Below, in pieces: positions 53,671-62,739 of a stretch of DNA of 64,000 nucleotides (within the stretch, counting starts at the first letter, position 1; each line of letters starts with the position of its first letter). The stretch lies in contig CATNEN010000003.1 of NCBI GenBank assembly GCA_950097015.1, forward strand, positions 8,723,501 to 8,787,500. The letters run 5' to 3'. The stretch is from Macrostomum hystrix. Taxonomy: Eukaryota; Platyhelminthes; Macrostomidae. Made by a program: the position numbers and the translations under genes. A model generated the notes under the pieces. That model did not search any database. It was not told the origin of the DNA and saw only the letters and a list, made by a program, of their open reading frames with translations.

Positions 53671-54156
53671 CTTTTTTGCTCTACTTTAAGTAGCCAGTAA
53701 TGTGAATTCTCTGAAAATTATTTAACATTTTGTTTGATTTAATTCAATCGATTTTGTCTTTACAAATTAGAAAGCATAGAAAAAAATGATATTGCTAAAA
53801 CTGTGAACATATTATAAGTGCGAAACAGTGGAGTACTAATTTTACACTTACAACAGCCTTGTCATAGGCATGACAATTTGCATAGTAGAGTTTCACATTT
53901 ATTAAAAAATATTCATTTATATTTATATAGCATTTTGACAAAAAATTAAGTTGACATCTTCCATATTAGTTGTTAACTAATTGATATAGAAGACAGAATA
54001 AATATTATAGAATAATAAATATAAATAATGACAATAAAGATGACACAATTAATATTTTAAGATTTTGACATTAACTAAAGTAATTTTGATGACATTAGAT
54101 AGTGGTTTAACTAGATATTAACAACAAAGCATATGATAATGTTGAACAATCAGCTG
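53671..54156. other. AT-rich flank, 5' of the poly(A) polymerase gene
   Basis: Very AT-rich, with no recognised features; should hold the promoter of the minus-strand poly(A) polymerase gene. The Gypsy element inserted about 490 bp from the start codon. Confidence 0.5.
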
Positions 54157-54160
54157 GTAG

Positions 54161-54544
54161 TGTAACAGGGCTTGTCTCTCTACTTTTCTCTCTAATGGTA
54201 GCGTATCACTCGGCACGAGCGGTTTAACCTTCTAAGGCACTGGCTTACTATTCTCCAGTCTTTGCTGGGCGTTTTCTGTGGATCAGAGGGTCACAGCCTC
54301 AAATAACCAACTCAACACTTTTCTTCTTCAGTAATAGCTTATTTGCTTTTCGCCACACTGGCACGTTGATTTGTCTCAACTGAATTACACTCGTTTATAT
54401 ACACATAAGAAAATGTTTGTTAAAGTAAACGAATTTGACAAAATATTTAAAATATATTACATATAAAAAATATTTTGCGCATTCAAACAAAAAGCATAGG
54501 CACGAATTTGACTTTAAAGAAATAATAAAAGCATCCCTACTACA
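54161..54544 (-). repeat. 3' LTR of the Gypsy element
   Basis: 384 bp, TG...CA ends. Contains aataataaaagc, a possible polyadenylation context. Nine bases longer than its partner. Confidence 0.93.
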
Positions 54545-54560
54545 ACTTGCCTTCCCTAAA
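54545..54560 (-). promoter_or_regulatory. Polypurine tract
   Basis: In element sense tttagggaaggcaagt lies directly before the 3' LTR, the place for plus-strand priming. Confidence 0.65.
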
Positions 54561-54667
54561 ATAAAAATTGAATAAAGCATGAGTGATATTTTTAGTAATA
54601 ATGTTATTTAAGCCGCATGAGTCAATTTTACTTTATGTAGCATCAGGTCACCGTCCTCAGTCCCGTC

Positions 54668-54745
54668 GCCTCTGCTTCTTCGCCGCTGCTGCTGCCGCCG
54701 CTGCTGCTGCCGCCGCTGTCACTGCCGCCGCTGCTGCTGCTGCCA
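54668..54745. repeat. GCN trinucleotide tract after pol
   Basis: Mixed gctgctgctgccgccgctgc-type triplets immediately downstream of the pol stop codon, inside the element's 3' untranslated part. Open on both strands but not considered coding. Confidence 0.85.
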
Positions 54746-57700
54746 TCACTGGTAGTGGGAGTACCGCTTCCTTGGCACAAAGCCATACTTGTTAGGCTTA
54801 CGCGGTGCCTCCCGGTGATTCGTGACAGGTGTCGGACCTACTGGCTCATTGATGACTGGGCATTTTCTTGGCTGCAGGTTGTACCGCACCTCTCGCCACT
54901 GAAGTGGTGCCGCCGCTTCGCTGGCTGCATCCGCTCGGTCCTCAGCTTCCTCCTCACGGGCTGGTTCCTCTACAGCATTATGGCCTGATGGCTCCGCTTC
55001 AGGTTCTTCTTCACTATCTTCTTCCGACTCTTCTAACTCTTCTTCCGTTTCCGTTTCAGAGTCTTCCATAAGTTCTTCTGCCGAACTTCCAGATTCCGTG
55101 TCTGGGCCTCCATCAGTTTCCTCAACCTCACTTCCACTTATGTCTGTCCCTTTGCGGGCTCTCCATTGGATTATTTCCTCCTCTGAGTCAGAGCTTTCTT
55201 CTTGCTCGATTTCCTGGATTGGCCTTTTTACCATCCTAGGTTGCGCTTCCCTTCTCTTTTTGGTCTTCTGAGCAGTCTCCTGCCTTCCCTTATCTGTTTG
55301 TTCTCTCTTCTCTACGTCAGAACTTATGGTCATATCCGTAGCTTTGACCGAGTTCGGTACAGGAGTCAGATTATTCCGGTGTACCAGCAGCATGGCACCG
55401 ATTAGTTTTCCATCCTCCTCTTTTTGAACTCGGAAAACTGTATCCGAAAGCTTAGCTAACACTCTGTAAGAGGCTCTCTTCTTTCGGTGAAATTTATGAC
55501 TCTCGTCACCATGCAACTGTGGATTGTTTATCAATACGAGACCGCCGATTGGCACGGCCTTGGTGATCACTGTCTCAGCAGCCTGCTCCCGACGGTCTCG
55601 CACCTTTTCTAATTTCTTCTGAACCACCTTCTGCATCTCCTCAATTCTTTTAGCATGATCAGCTACATAGCTAGGATAGTCGTAGTACAATCTGGGCCTT
55701 TTGACAACACTGTCTATTGGCAACTCCGCCTCACGTCCGAACAATAGATAATGTGGAGTGAATCCCGTTGTCTGATTTACACTCGTTCGAACAGCCACTA
55801 AAGCTGCTGGGATCAACAGGTCCCAGTCGGAGTGGTCTTTCTCAACTAGACAGGTGATGATGGACTTTATCTGACGGTTAAATCTTTCTACAAGGCCGTT
55901 GCTTTGCGCATGATATGGCGTCGTGCAGGTATGCTTGATACCATACAATGTACAAAACGCCTGGAACTGACGGCTCACAAAAGTTTTCCCGTTGTCAGTG
56001 TGGATCCAACGACACTGACCATACTCACTAAAAATTCTTTCTTGTAGGAGTTTAATAACTGTGTCCGACTTTTGATTCCTGATTGGAAATGCAAACGGGA
56101 ACTTAGTAGTGCTGTCGATGACTGTTAGCACGTACTTGTGTCCTCGTCGGCTTTCTTTAGAAATCGGCCCAATCAGATCAATGTGTAGGCGATGGAATGC
56201 CTCGCACACAGGAAATGTTTGCACCGGTGCCTTCACCTTATTACCTGCTTTACTCTCGAGGCATGGGATGCACTTGGCCACATAATTCTCTACAGTAGTA
56301 ACTAGGCCAGGTTTCCAGAATCGCTCTCGTACCTTTTGTACGGTTTTATCTCGTCCAAGATGTCCTGCTAAAGGACTGTCATGCAATTCTCGGAGGACCT
56401 CTTTTTCTATTCCACTCGGAAGTACTACTTTCCGGGTACCGTCAGTCACGATGGTTAACATTCCATCCTCAATCTTCATCTGCTCGTATGATTTGATCAT
56501 CTTTTTCAGCTCGTGGCTAGCCCCTGTGGGTAACTCTGGCCTCAGTATTCCTTGTTCCTTCCACTCAATCAGGATTTTAACGTCCTGATCCTCTCTCTGT
56601 GCAATAACCAGCTGTTCCTTCGTCAGTGGTACTGACAGGAAATCTGTTAATAATTTTCGGCATGCCGTTGTCTCTTCCAATTCCTCATCTTCGAAATAGT
56701 CTCTTGCGTCCACGAAAATTTCATTCGCATCATCATCATCTGTATCGATGCCACTGTCTGTCTGACAGCTCTGACTCATCATGGCTCGTCCAGTGATTTG
56801 ACTTTGGTTAATCTTTGCTTCAGAAGCCTCTTTAATTTCCGATGGTCTTCTAGACAAGCTGTCTGCATTGCTATGCTTAGCTCCGCTTCTATGCTGGATC
56901 TCGTACTGAAACTCACTCAACCGTTCGATCCACCTTCCTAAAATACCCTGGGCTTCTGTTTGACGTAGTAGCCACAGGATCGCTTTGTGGTCGGTACGTG
57001 CCAAGAACTTCTTCCCGATCAAATAGAATCGGAAGTGTTTCATACCATCTACCAAGGCGAGCAATTCCTTTCGTGTTATCGGATATCGTTTTTCAGATTC
57101 CGTCATTGCCCTGCTGAAATAGGCGATTGGTCTTTCTACTCCATCTGCCTGGATTTGTCCAAGACAGGCTCCTATCCTTCCTTCGGATGCATCAGTGTCT
57201 AACACCATTTTGACATTTTCATATTCTGAGAATTCGGGATAAGCCAACACATCGGTGGACATCATTTTCTGTTTTAGAAGTGCAAACGCCTCGTCATGTT
57301 TCGAGTTCCATTTCTCCTTAAAGTTCGTTATACCCTTTTTGGTTAACTGAAACAGCGGATGCGCTGCTTCGGCATAGTCCTTAACGAATCTACAATAGTA
57401 GTTGCATAGGCCCAAGAAACTTCTTAATTCCTTGACGTCTTGCGGAGTAGGCCATGATCGGATGGCTTCGATTTTGGCCGGATCTGTTCGAATTCCATTT
57501 CGGCCTACTATGTGGCCTAGATATTTCAGTTCTTCTTGAAACAGATTACATTTTCTTGGTCTCAATTTCAGTCCAGCTTCGGATAATCTCCGGAACACTT
57601 CTCGTAGGTGACACAGATGTTCATCGAATTCCTTCGAGTAAGTAACGATATCGTCGATGTACGACATCGCGAACTTGTGTTGAATGCCGATCAACACAAG

Positions 57701-59362
57701 GTTCATCAACCTCTGGAAGGTTCCAGGTGCATTTGACAAGCCTTGAGCCATTACTTGGTACTCAAACTGGCCCCTAGTTAATGTCGAGAATGCCGTCATA
57801 TGTTTGTGTTCTTCTTTAATTGGGACTTGCCAGTATCCAGAGTTAAGGTCTAAACTGCTGAAATACTGACTTCCAGTAAGGTGAGAGAATGTCTCCTGAA
57901 TATTAGGTAACGGATACGGATAGTACTCCACACGAGAATTCAGTACTCGAAAGTCACTCACGATCCTTATTGTACCATCCTTCTTTGGTACTATGACCAA
58001 GGGTGTAGAATAGGTGCTATAACATGGCCTAATCAGGTTTTTGGCCAGCATGTCATCAAGCAAATCATCCACCTGTTTTTGCAAATGAGGCGGAATTCTG
58101 CGAGTCGGTATTCTGACTGGCGTAGTATCTTTAAGAGCAATTTCATGCGTCACCAAATGTGTCAGACCCATATCTTGCTCGGTCTGAGAGAACGCTGCTC
58201 TGTTCTCTTTCAGCAATTGTATAACTTGTTCCTTTTGTTCCGAATTCATCTCTCCGATGTTAACCTCCTTGATCCATTCATCAATGTCCTTTGAGGCTTC
58301 CTCTCTCTTTACAGCATTGACTTGTCCGGTATTTTGACTCGAATTGATTGAATTAACAAAATAATTCAAGTTCTTCGCTGTTAATGGCTTGGCATAGCCA
58401 ATAAGAGCTGCTCCTTTCACTTTGACTTCTCTGTTCTGTTTATTGACTAGTTCTATGACTCCAACTCCTTCGTTCAAGGTTACTAATGCTGGTACTAGCT
58501 CCAGATCATAACCTTTGGCTGCAATATAGCCGTCATTAGTCTCAATCACCATGGGAGTACCGTAATTAGCTTCGGCATTTTCTCCCAATCGGATTGGCAC
58601 TTTCAAAGCACTATTCGCTGGTATCGTGATCTGATTCTGGCAATAGACTCGTCGAATTCGAACAGGTAGTCTTGTGAACTGAATTGGGATGCAGATCCCA
58701 TCTTTCAGTACCAAGACTCCTTTACTGAAATTGATACCATCACAGTAGTCTGTGAGAAAGTCCATTCCAAGGATGTCGTCACAGTCGTGGTCACACAGAA
58801 GAAATCTTGTCTCAATCTCAATTTCTCCGAACTTCACTTTAAGCATTGCTTCACCTCTAAGTGACACAACTGATCCGTCAAACGTGGTGACTCTCAAATT
58901 GCATGGTTCTATCTCGTCGTCACAAACCACTCTCTTCCATGAACTCCTACTTAAGAAGTTGTTTCCGGCTCCTGTGTCTATCAAAAACATAATATCTCGC
59001 TTTCGTATCTTTCCATTCACAATTGCTTCCTGACCTTTCTTGACCGGCTCTGGGATTCTGATCGTCTCAATGGGTGACTCACTTTTAATTTCTTTGCTAG
59101 CGGCTTTCTGACTTGTTTCACATGGTGTAACTGGTGCTTTCGCATGTGCTTGCATTTTTGCAGTGCTGGGTGCATACGCATGGTGCTGTCTCATTTCTCG
59201 CGGCTGATTAAACTTGTTGAAATAATAATTATTTTTCTTGTAAGCAAAACGTTGGTTATCAATTTTATACGCACTATTTACAAACTCTGAGGCCTGGAAT
59301 TTGTTAAAGGATTTTCCGGAGGAACGGGGCCTCGACTTACGTCCCTCGTATTTTAGTTTCCC
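54746..59362 (-). CDS. pol: Gypsy Pol polyprotein (protease, RT, RNase H, integrase)
   Basis: The frame stays open from the frameshift site at 59362; the first in-frame ATG is at 59194 and gives 1482 residues (numbering here from that ATG). Protease active site LIDTGAGNNF at about 71-80. RT blocks include PKKDGTIRIVSDFRVLNS (about 403-420) and YIDD at 512-515. RNase H begins near VLDTDASEGR and has RTDHKAI. Integrase has an HHCC zinc segment (LAGHLGRDKT to CIPC), then DDE residues in LHIDLIGP, IHTDNGKTF and NGLVERFN. The C-terminal about 200 residues are highly acidic (Glu/Asp/Ser) and end in a YNLQPR-containing basic patch, not a chromodomain. It replicates the element by reverse transcription and integrates the cDNA. 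Expected to be made as Gag-Pol by -1 frameshifting. No stop or frameshift lesion is visible. Confidence 0.95.
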   Translation of the reverse strand, partial: GKLKYEGRKSRPRSSGKSFNKFQASEFVNSAYKIDNQRFAYKKNNYYFNKFNQPREMRQHHAYAPSTAKMQAHAKAPVTPCETSQKAASKEIKSESPIETIRIPEPVKKGQEAIVNGKIRKRDIMFLIDTGAGNNFLSRSSWKRVVCDDEIEPCNLRVTTFDGSVVSLRGEAMLKVKFGEIEIETRFLLCDHDCDDILGMDFLTDYCDGINFSKGVLVLKDGICIPIQFTRLPVRIRRVYCQNQITIPANSALKVPIRLGENAEANYGTPMVIETNDGYIAAKGYDLELVPALVTLNEGVGVIELVNKQNREVKVKGAALIGYAKPLTAKNLNYFVNSINSSQNTGQVNAVKREEASKDIDEWIKEVNIGEMNSEQKEQVIQLLKENRAAFSQTEQDMGLTHLVTHEIALKDTTPVRIPTRRIPPHLQKQVDDLLDDMLAKNLIRPCYSTYSTPLVIVPKKDGTIRIVSDFRVLNSRVEYYPYPLPNIQETFSHLTGSQYFSSLDLNSGYWQVPIKEEHKHMTAFSTLTRGQFEYQVMAQGLSNAPGTFQRLMNLVLIGIQHKFAMSYIDDIVTYSKEFDEHLCHLREVFRRLSEAGLKLRPRKCNLFQEELKYLGHIVGRNGIRTDPAKIEAIRSWPTPQDVKELRSFLGLCNYYCRFVKDYAEAAHPLFQLTKKGITNFKEKWNSKHDEAFALLKQKMMSTDVLAYPEFSEYENVKMVLDTDASEGRIGACLGQIQADGVERPIAYFSRAMTESEKRYPITRKELLALVDGMKHFRFYLIGKKFLARTDHKAILWLLRQTEAQGILGRWIERLSEFQYEIQHRSGAKHSNADSLSRRPSEIKEASEAKINQSQITGRAMMSQSCQTDSGIDTDDDDANEIFVDARDYFEDEELEETTACRKLLTDFLSVPLTKEQLVIAQREDQDVKILIEWKEQGILRPELPTGASHELKKMIKSYEQMKIEDGMLTIVTDGTRKVVLPSGIEKEVLRELHDSPLAGHLGRDKTVQKVRERFWKPGLVTTVENYVAKCIPCLESKAGNKVKAPVQTFPVCEAFHRLHIDLIGPISKESRRGHKYVLTVIDSTTKFPFAFPIRNQKSDTVIKLLQERIFSEYGQCRWIHTDNGKTFVSRQFQAFCTLYGIKHTCTTPYHAQSNGLVERFNRQIKSIITCLVEKDHSDWDLLIPAALVAVRTSVNQTTGFTPHYLLFGREAELPIDSVVKRPRLYYDYPSYVADHAKRIEEMQKVVQKKLEKVRDRREQAAETVITKAVPIGGLVLINNPQLHGDESHKFHRKKRASYRVLAKLSDTVFRVQKEEDGKLIGAMLLVHRNNLTPVPNSVKATDMTISSDVEKREQTDKGRQETAQKTKKRREAQPRMVKRPIQEIEQEESSDSEEEIIQWRARKGTDISGSEVEETDGGPDTESGSSAEELMEDSETETEEELEESEEDSEEEPEAEPSGHNAVEEPAREEEAEDRADAASEAAAPLQWREVRYNLQPRKCPVINEPVGPTPVTNHREAPRKPNKYGFVPRKRYSHYQ

Positions 59363-60264
59363 TGGTTCTGGAAGTTCTGCTGACCGTTCATGCCCATCCT
59401 CATAGGACAGAATCTGGCAATATGGCCGAGTTTTCCGCAGTTGAAACAGGTTCGGTTCTGGTTCAAGAATTGCGGCCCATTGTACTGCGTATTCTGCTGT
59501 TGCAGGAACTTAGGTACATATGGCTTCCTTGGTACGTACTGTTTCTCAGCCATTTTGCTGGTGAGCTCCTGCAAGAGTTTCTGCTGTCTTTCAATTTCTT
59601 CCTTCTGCTTCACAATTGTTGCCCTTAGAGACTCCTCTTCCTCTTCACCATTTCTGGTAATCCTTACTCCGGCACCTTTGTGTGTCATGCTCCAGGCGGC
59701 TTCCAACCTTCTAAGCATTCTCTTTAGTTCCTGTAGATTGGCAGGCTGAGCAAAGATTAGTTTCTCCCTCATGTCAGCGGATATCTTGGCTCCCTTGATG
59801 TATTGCTCAACCAGCTCATCTTCTCGTTGCTCCATTGTCATGTTTGGGAAGGCTCTGGCAGCCAGTTCAATCAGACTATCTGAATAGGCTTCTACCGATT
59901 CATTCTTGCCTTGCATTCTTCCTCGAAACTCTTCTCTGAATTCTGCTGGGCTTCCAGTTCGTCCGAATCTTTCTGCTATCCGCTCCTTGAATTCTTCGTA
60001 GTCAAGGTTTTCTGGGAGGTTCATTCTCTGTACAGAGGCAAATGCTGTGGACAAGTCCAAGTTGGCAAGCAATTCCTGCTTTCGATGGTCCACTTCAATT
60101 CCTTCTGTCTCGCATCTTTGATCAAATGCGGTGAGCCACACCCGAATATCCTGATTAGGTGTGAACTTTTGGATCTTCACATGGCGTGTTGGAGCAATCT
60201 CCAACCGATTTCTCAGCTCTTCCGCGAGTACAGCCATCAAATTTTGTGCTTGAGCTTGATCCAT
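59353..60264 (-). CDS. gag: Gypsy Gag protein
   Basis: 303 residues from an ATG at 60264, about 40 bases inside the primer-binding site. A helical capsid-like region (RVWLTAFDQRCE through GKNESVEAYSDSLIELA and ELVEQYIKGA) is followed by a Glu/Gln-rich coiled stretch and one CCHC zinc knuckle, CFNCGKLGHIARFC, near residue 280. It forms the virus-like particle and binds element RNA. The stop codon immediately follows the GGGAAAC slippery site, so most ribosomes should end here and a fraction enter pol. Confidence 0.95.
   Translation of the reverse strand: MDQAQAQNLMAVLAEELRNRLEIAPTRHVKIQKFTPNQDIRVWLTAFDQRCETEGIEVDHRKQELLANLDLSTAFASVQRMNLPENLDYEEFKERIAERFGRTGSPAEFREEFRGRMQGKNESVEAYSDSLIELAARAFPNMTMEQREDELVEQYIKGAKISADMREKLIFAQPANLQELKRMLRRLEAAWSMTHKGAGVRITRNGEEEEESLRATIVKQKEEIERQQKLLQELTSKMAEKQYVPRKPYVPKFLQQQNTQYNGPQFLNQNRTCFNCGKLGHIARFCPMRMGMNGQQNFQNQGN
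59356..59362 (-). promoter_or_regulatory. -1 ribosomal frameshift slippery site GGGAAAC
   Basis: In element sense the gag codons read CAG-GGA-AAC-TAA, so G-GGA-AAC is an X-XXY-YYZ heptamer in the zero frame, one codon from the stop. Slipping back one base enters GGG-AAA-CTA, the pol frame, which is open all the way to the first pol ATG and beyond. Confidence 0.85.
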
Positions 60265-60302
60265 TGTTACTCCTCAATGGGGTTATTTCGCTGTTTCTCT
60301 GA

Positions 60303-60320
60303 TCCTTTCCGCTGCCACCA
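60303..60320 (-). promoter_or_regulatory. Primer-binding site
   Basis: Four bases after the 5' LTR, element sense begins TGGTGGCAGCGGAAAGG. The complement ends in CCGCTGCCACCA, the form of a mature tRNA 3' end with CCA. I could not name the tRNA. Confidence 0.75.
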
Positions 60321-60324
60321 AAGT

Positions 60325-60699
60325 TGTAACAGGGCTTGTCTCTCTACTTTTCTCTCTAATGGTAGCGTATCACTCGGCACGAGCGGTTTAACCTTCTAAG
60401 GCACTGGCTTACTATTCTCCAGTCTTTGCTGGGCGTTTTCTGTGGATCAGAGGGTCACAGCCTCAAATAACCAACTCAACACTCAGTAATAGCTTATTTG
60501 CTTTTCGCCACACTGGCACGTTGATTTGTCTCAACTGAATTACACTCGTTTATATACACATAAGAAAATGTTTGTTAAAGTAAACGAATTTGACAAAATA
60601 TTTAAAATATATTACATATAAAAAATATTTTGCGCATTCAAACAAAAAGCATAGGCACGAATTTGACTTTAAAGAAATAATAAAAGCATCCCTACTACA
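60325..60699 (-). repeat. 5' LTR of the Gypsy element
   Basis: 375 bp, same ends as the 3' LTR and identical apart from the 9-bp indel by eye. Confidence 0.93.
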
Positions 60700-60703
60700 G
60701 TAG

Positions 60704-62034
60704 AATAGTTAAACTAGCTTTAAAATATCAACAAAACTAAACAAGATCTAAGTTAAGCAGATACTTTTAAAAGAAAATGTAAAAAAAATTAAAAAACTAA
60801 GAAATCTCAAAAATTTAAATCTAAGACAGTACTATCTGAATTTATTTTGGCCAGTTTACTTGTGCTCTTGGGAAAATGGGACAGCATGTGGGAGGCTGTA
60901 CACTCTGGGCTGCTCCTTTCACTTGTGGACTGTTCTCTGTCCATGTTAATAAACATGGTAGTAGTTATACCCTTATTCACCCTACAGTGACCCTGTTTAT
61001 TGTACATTTGGGCAGACTGGTATATATACAATTTATGGTAAAAGATACATTTTGCCAAGGGTTCCCCATATCAAGTGCTTAGTTAAACAGTACACATGTG
61101 ACTTAGCACAGTCCTCTCTCTTTCATGTCACTATAAATGTGTGGGTCCAACCTCTGACCTGGCACAGGCTGCCCTCATACTCCCCCTACCTTTTTCTCTT
61201 ATAAGATTGGTAGGTTTTCTTGTCTTGCATATCCAACTCCTGAAATTTTATGTACAGTTTGAAAATGTGACAATTTATATATGAAAGTACTCTCAACTTT
61301 AACTTGTTGTCCTTGAACTAAAAGCAATAGTAAAACAACTTTATTCTATTGGCCCAATGGCAGGTGGTTGGAGAGGCCATCTATTTGCTAGCTGTAATTC
61401 TTTAATTTTGTTATTGGAAACTCCCTAACAATAGGCAAGGGGCATTTTACCTAGTGGTAGCACTACCAGTAACACTATTTTTTGCTATCTAAAAGTATTC
61501 AACTTGACTTCAGATTAGAGCAACATTGTTTGAGTTGTTTCAACTCAGCATTTGTAGACAGTAGGACACTGGTAGATCAGGGCAAGTTGAAAAAAGCTAC
61601 TTGCCTTTAATGCACCTGACAAGATTGCTTCTTGTCCTAACTTCTTGTTTTTTGTTTTTAGGAATAGATAGGCCTAATAGAGAATGGATGATCCAACAAG
61701 AAGCTACTATCTGAGCTATAAACTCACTTTGTAATTGCTTGCCACAGTCTAGATAAGCATTTTCTATCCTTGTTAAGCAACTTTCTGTCTGTCTAAAGAC
61801 AACATAAAACATGTTCTAAAATCTAAATATACTTGATTTCCACCAAATGCAAGAAATAATGCCAATGGTATGACAAAAATTGACACATGCTTTAAATTAA
61901 TTAGCTAGGCCTAACCTTAATAATGCTAGGGACAAAAAACAAAGAAGACTAACCATAATATTAATAGTCAATACACAATAATGGATAATACATATAGACA
62001 ACAGCATTTAAAATTAGAATCAATGAACCAGGAT
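60704..62034. other. Spacer without recognised gene
   Basis: AT-rich unique DNA to the right of the Gypsy insertion. Short open stretches have no coding composition. No repeats recognised. Confidence 0.55.
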
Positions 62035-62335
62035 CAGTGTTGGGCATGTTACTCATTACTAGTGACCAATTTGGTAAATGTGTTACTTTTTTACAACATT
62101 AATTTTCCTGTTATAACAGGCTGGTTATGAAATATGATAATGGTTTGTACCAACAGTGTGAATTTCCCATCATAGCTGTTTTTGTTACAAGTTTAAAAAA
62201 TGTAAAAAGACATTAGCAGCATTGTAAATTTGTTTTTTTGCTGCATATAAAAGAAAAAATAATAAAATACATAGTTATAGTCAGTAACGATCGTTACCCC
62301 ACCAATGTTACTTTTTGGTAACGCGCCCAATACTG
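62035..62335. mobile_element. hAT-like non-autonomous element (MITE)
   Basis: The left end reads CAGTGTTGGGCATGTTACT and the right end, reversed, CAGTATTGGGCGCGTTAC, a well-known TIR type of hAT MITEs in many animals, with further gttact words inside each end. It is 301 bp and has no frame. The 8-bp target duplication expected for hAT is no longer visible, so the copy is old. Confidence 0.7.
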
Positions 62336-62739
62336 GAAAACACAAATACTGTAAGGTAAAGTGTAATCAACTCAACAGGCCTTAGCAATGCAATTTACTC
62401 CAGGCAATGTATTAATGTTGATTCGCAGGTCTATTGAGCTAGAAGCGAGGCACTTTGCACAATTAAAATATGATAGTTACGTGCAAACAGAGATGAATAG
62501 CTAACAATTCAGCATCAATTCGAATAGTGATATGCGAAAATTACCATTTCGGAACTCGGCGATCGGCGTTGCGTGAGGACAAAATTTAAAAGCTTTCCTC
62601 GAAACTGAATTTCATAACAGGGTAAAACAAAAAAAGTCGAAAGGTTTATTTCCTTGCGCAAGTAAATGATACATTTTAGTCAAGTTTTTACGTTTGTTTT
62701 ACATTTTTTTATTATATTGTTTAATATATTTTTGTTTAG
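62336..62739. other. Flank and probable intron before the last gene
   Basis: AT-rich; ends in a strong acceptor (tatatatttttgtttag at about 62739). An earlier exon of the following gene is expected here or further left but is not evident. Confidence 0.45.

Larger units (their letters stand above)
54157..60703 (-). mobile_element. Complete Ty3/Gypsy LTR retrotransposon
   Basis: Two LTRs (54161-54544, 60325-60699) enclose gag and pol in minus orientation, flanked by a 4-bp target duplication GTAG (54157-54160 and 60700-60703). LTRs start TGTAGTAGGG and end CCCTGTTACA in element sense. They appear identical except for a 9-bp indel (tttcttctt extra in the left one), so the insertion is recent. 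Primer-binding site, polypurine tract, all protease/RT/RNase H/integrase motifs and a -1 frameshift signal are present. No env-like frame is seen. Confidence 0.95.

Noticed and set aside
54583-54795. Poly-Ala protein on the plus strand
   Set aside because: It is the antisense of a GCN triplet tract in the Gypsy element's 3' region.
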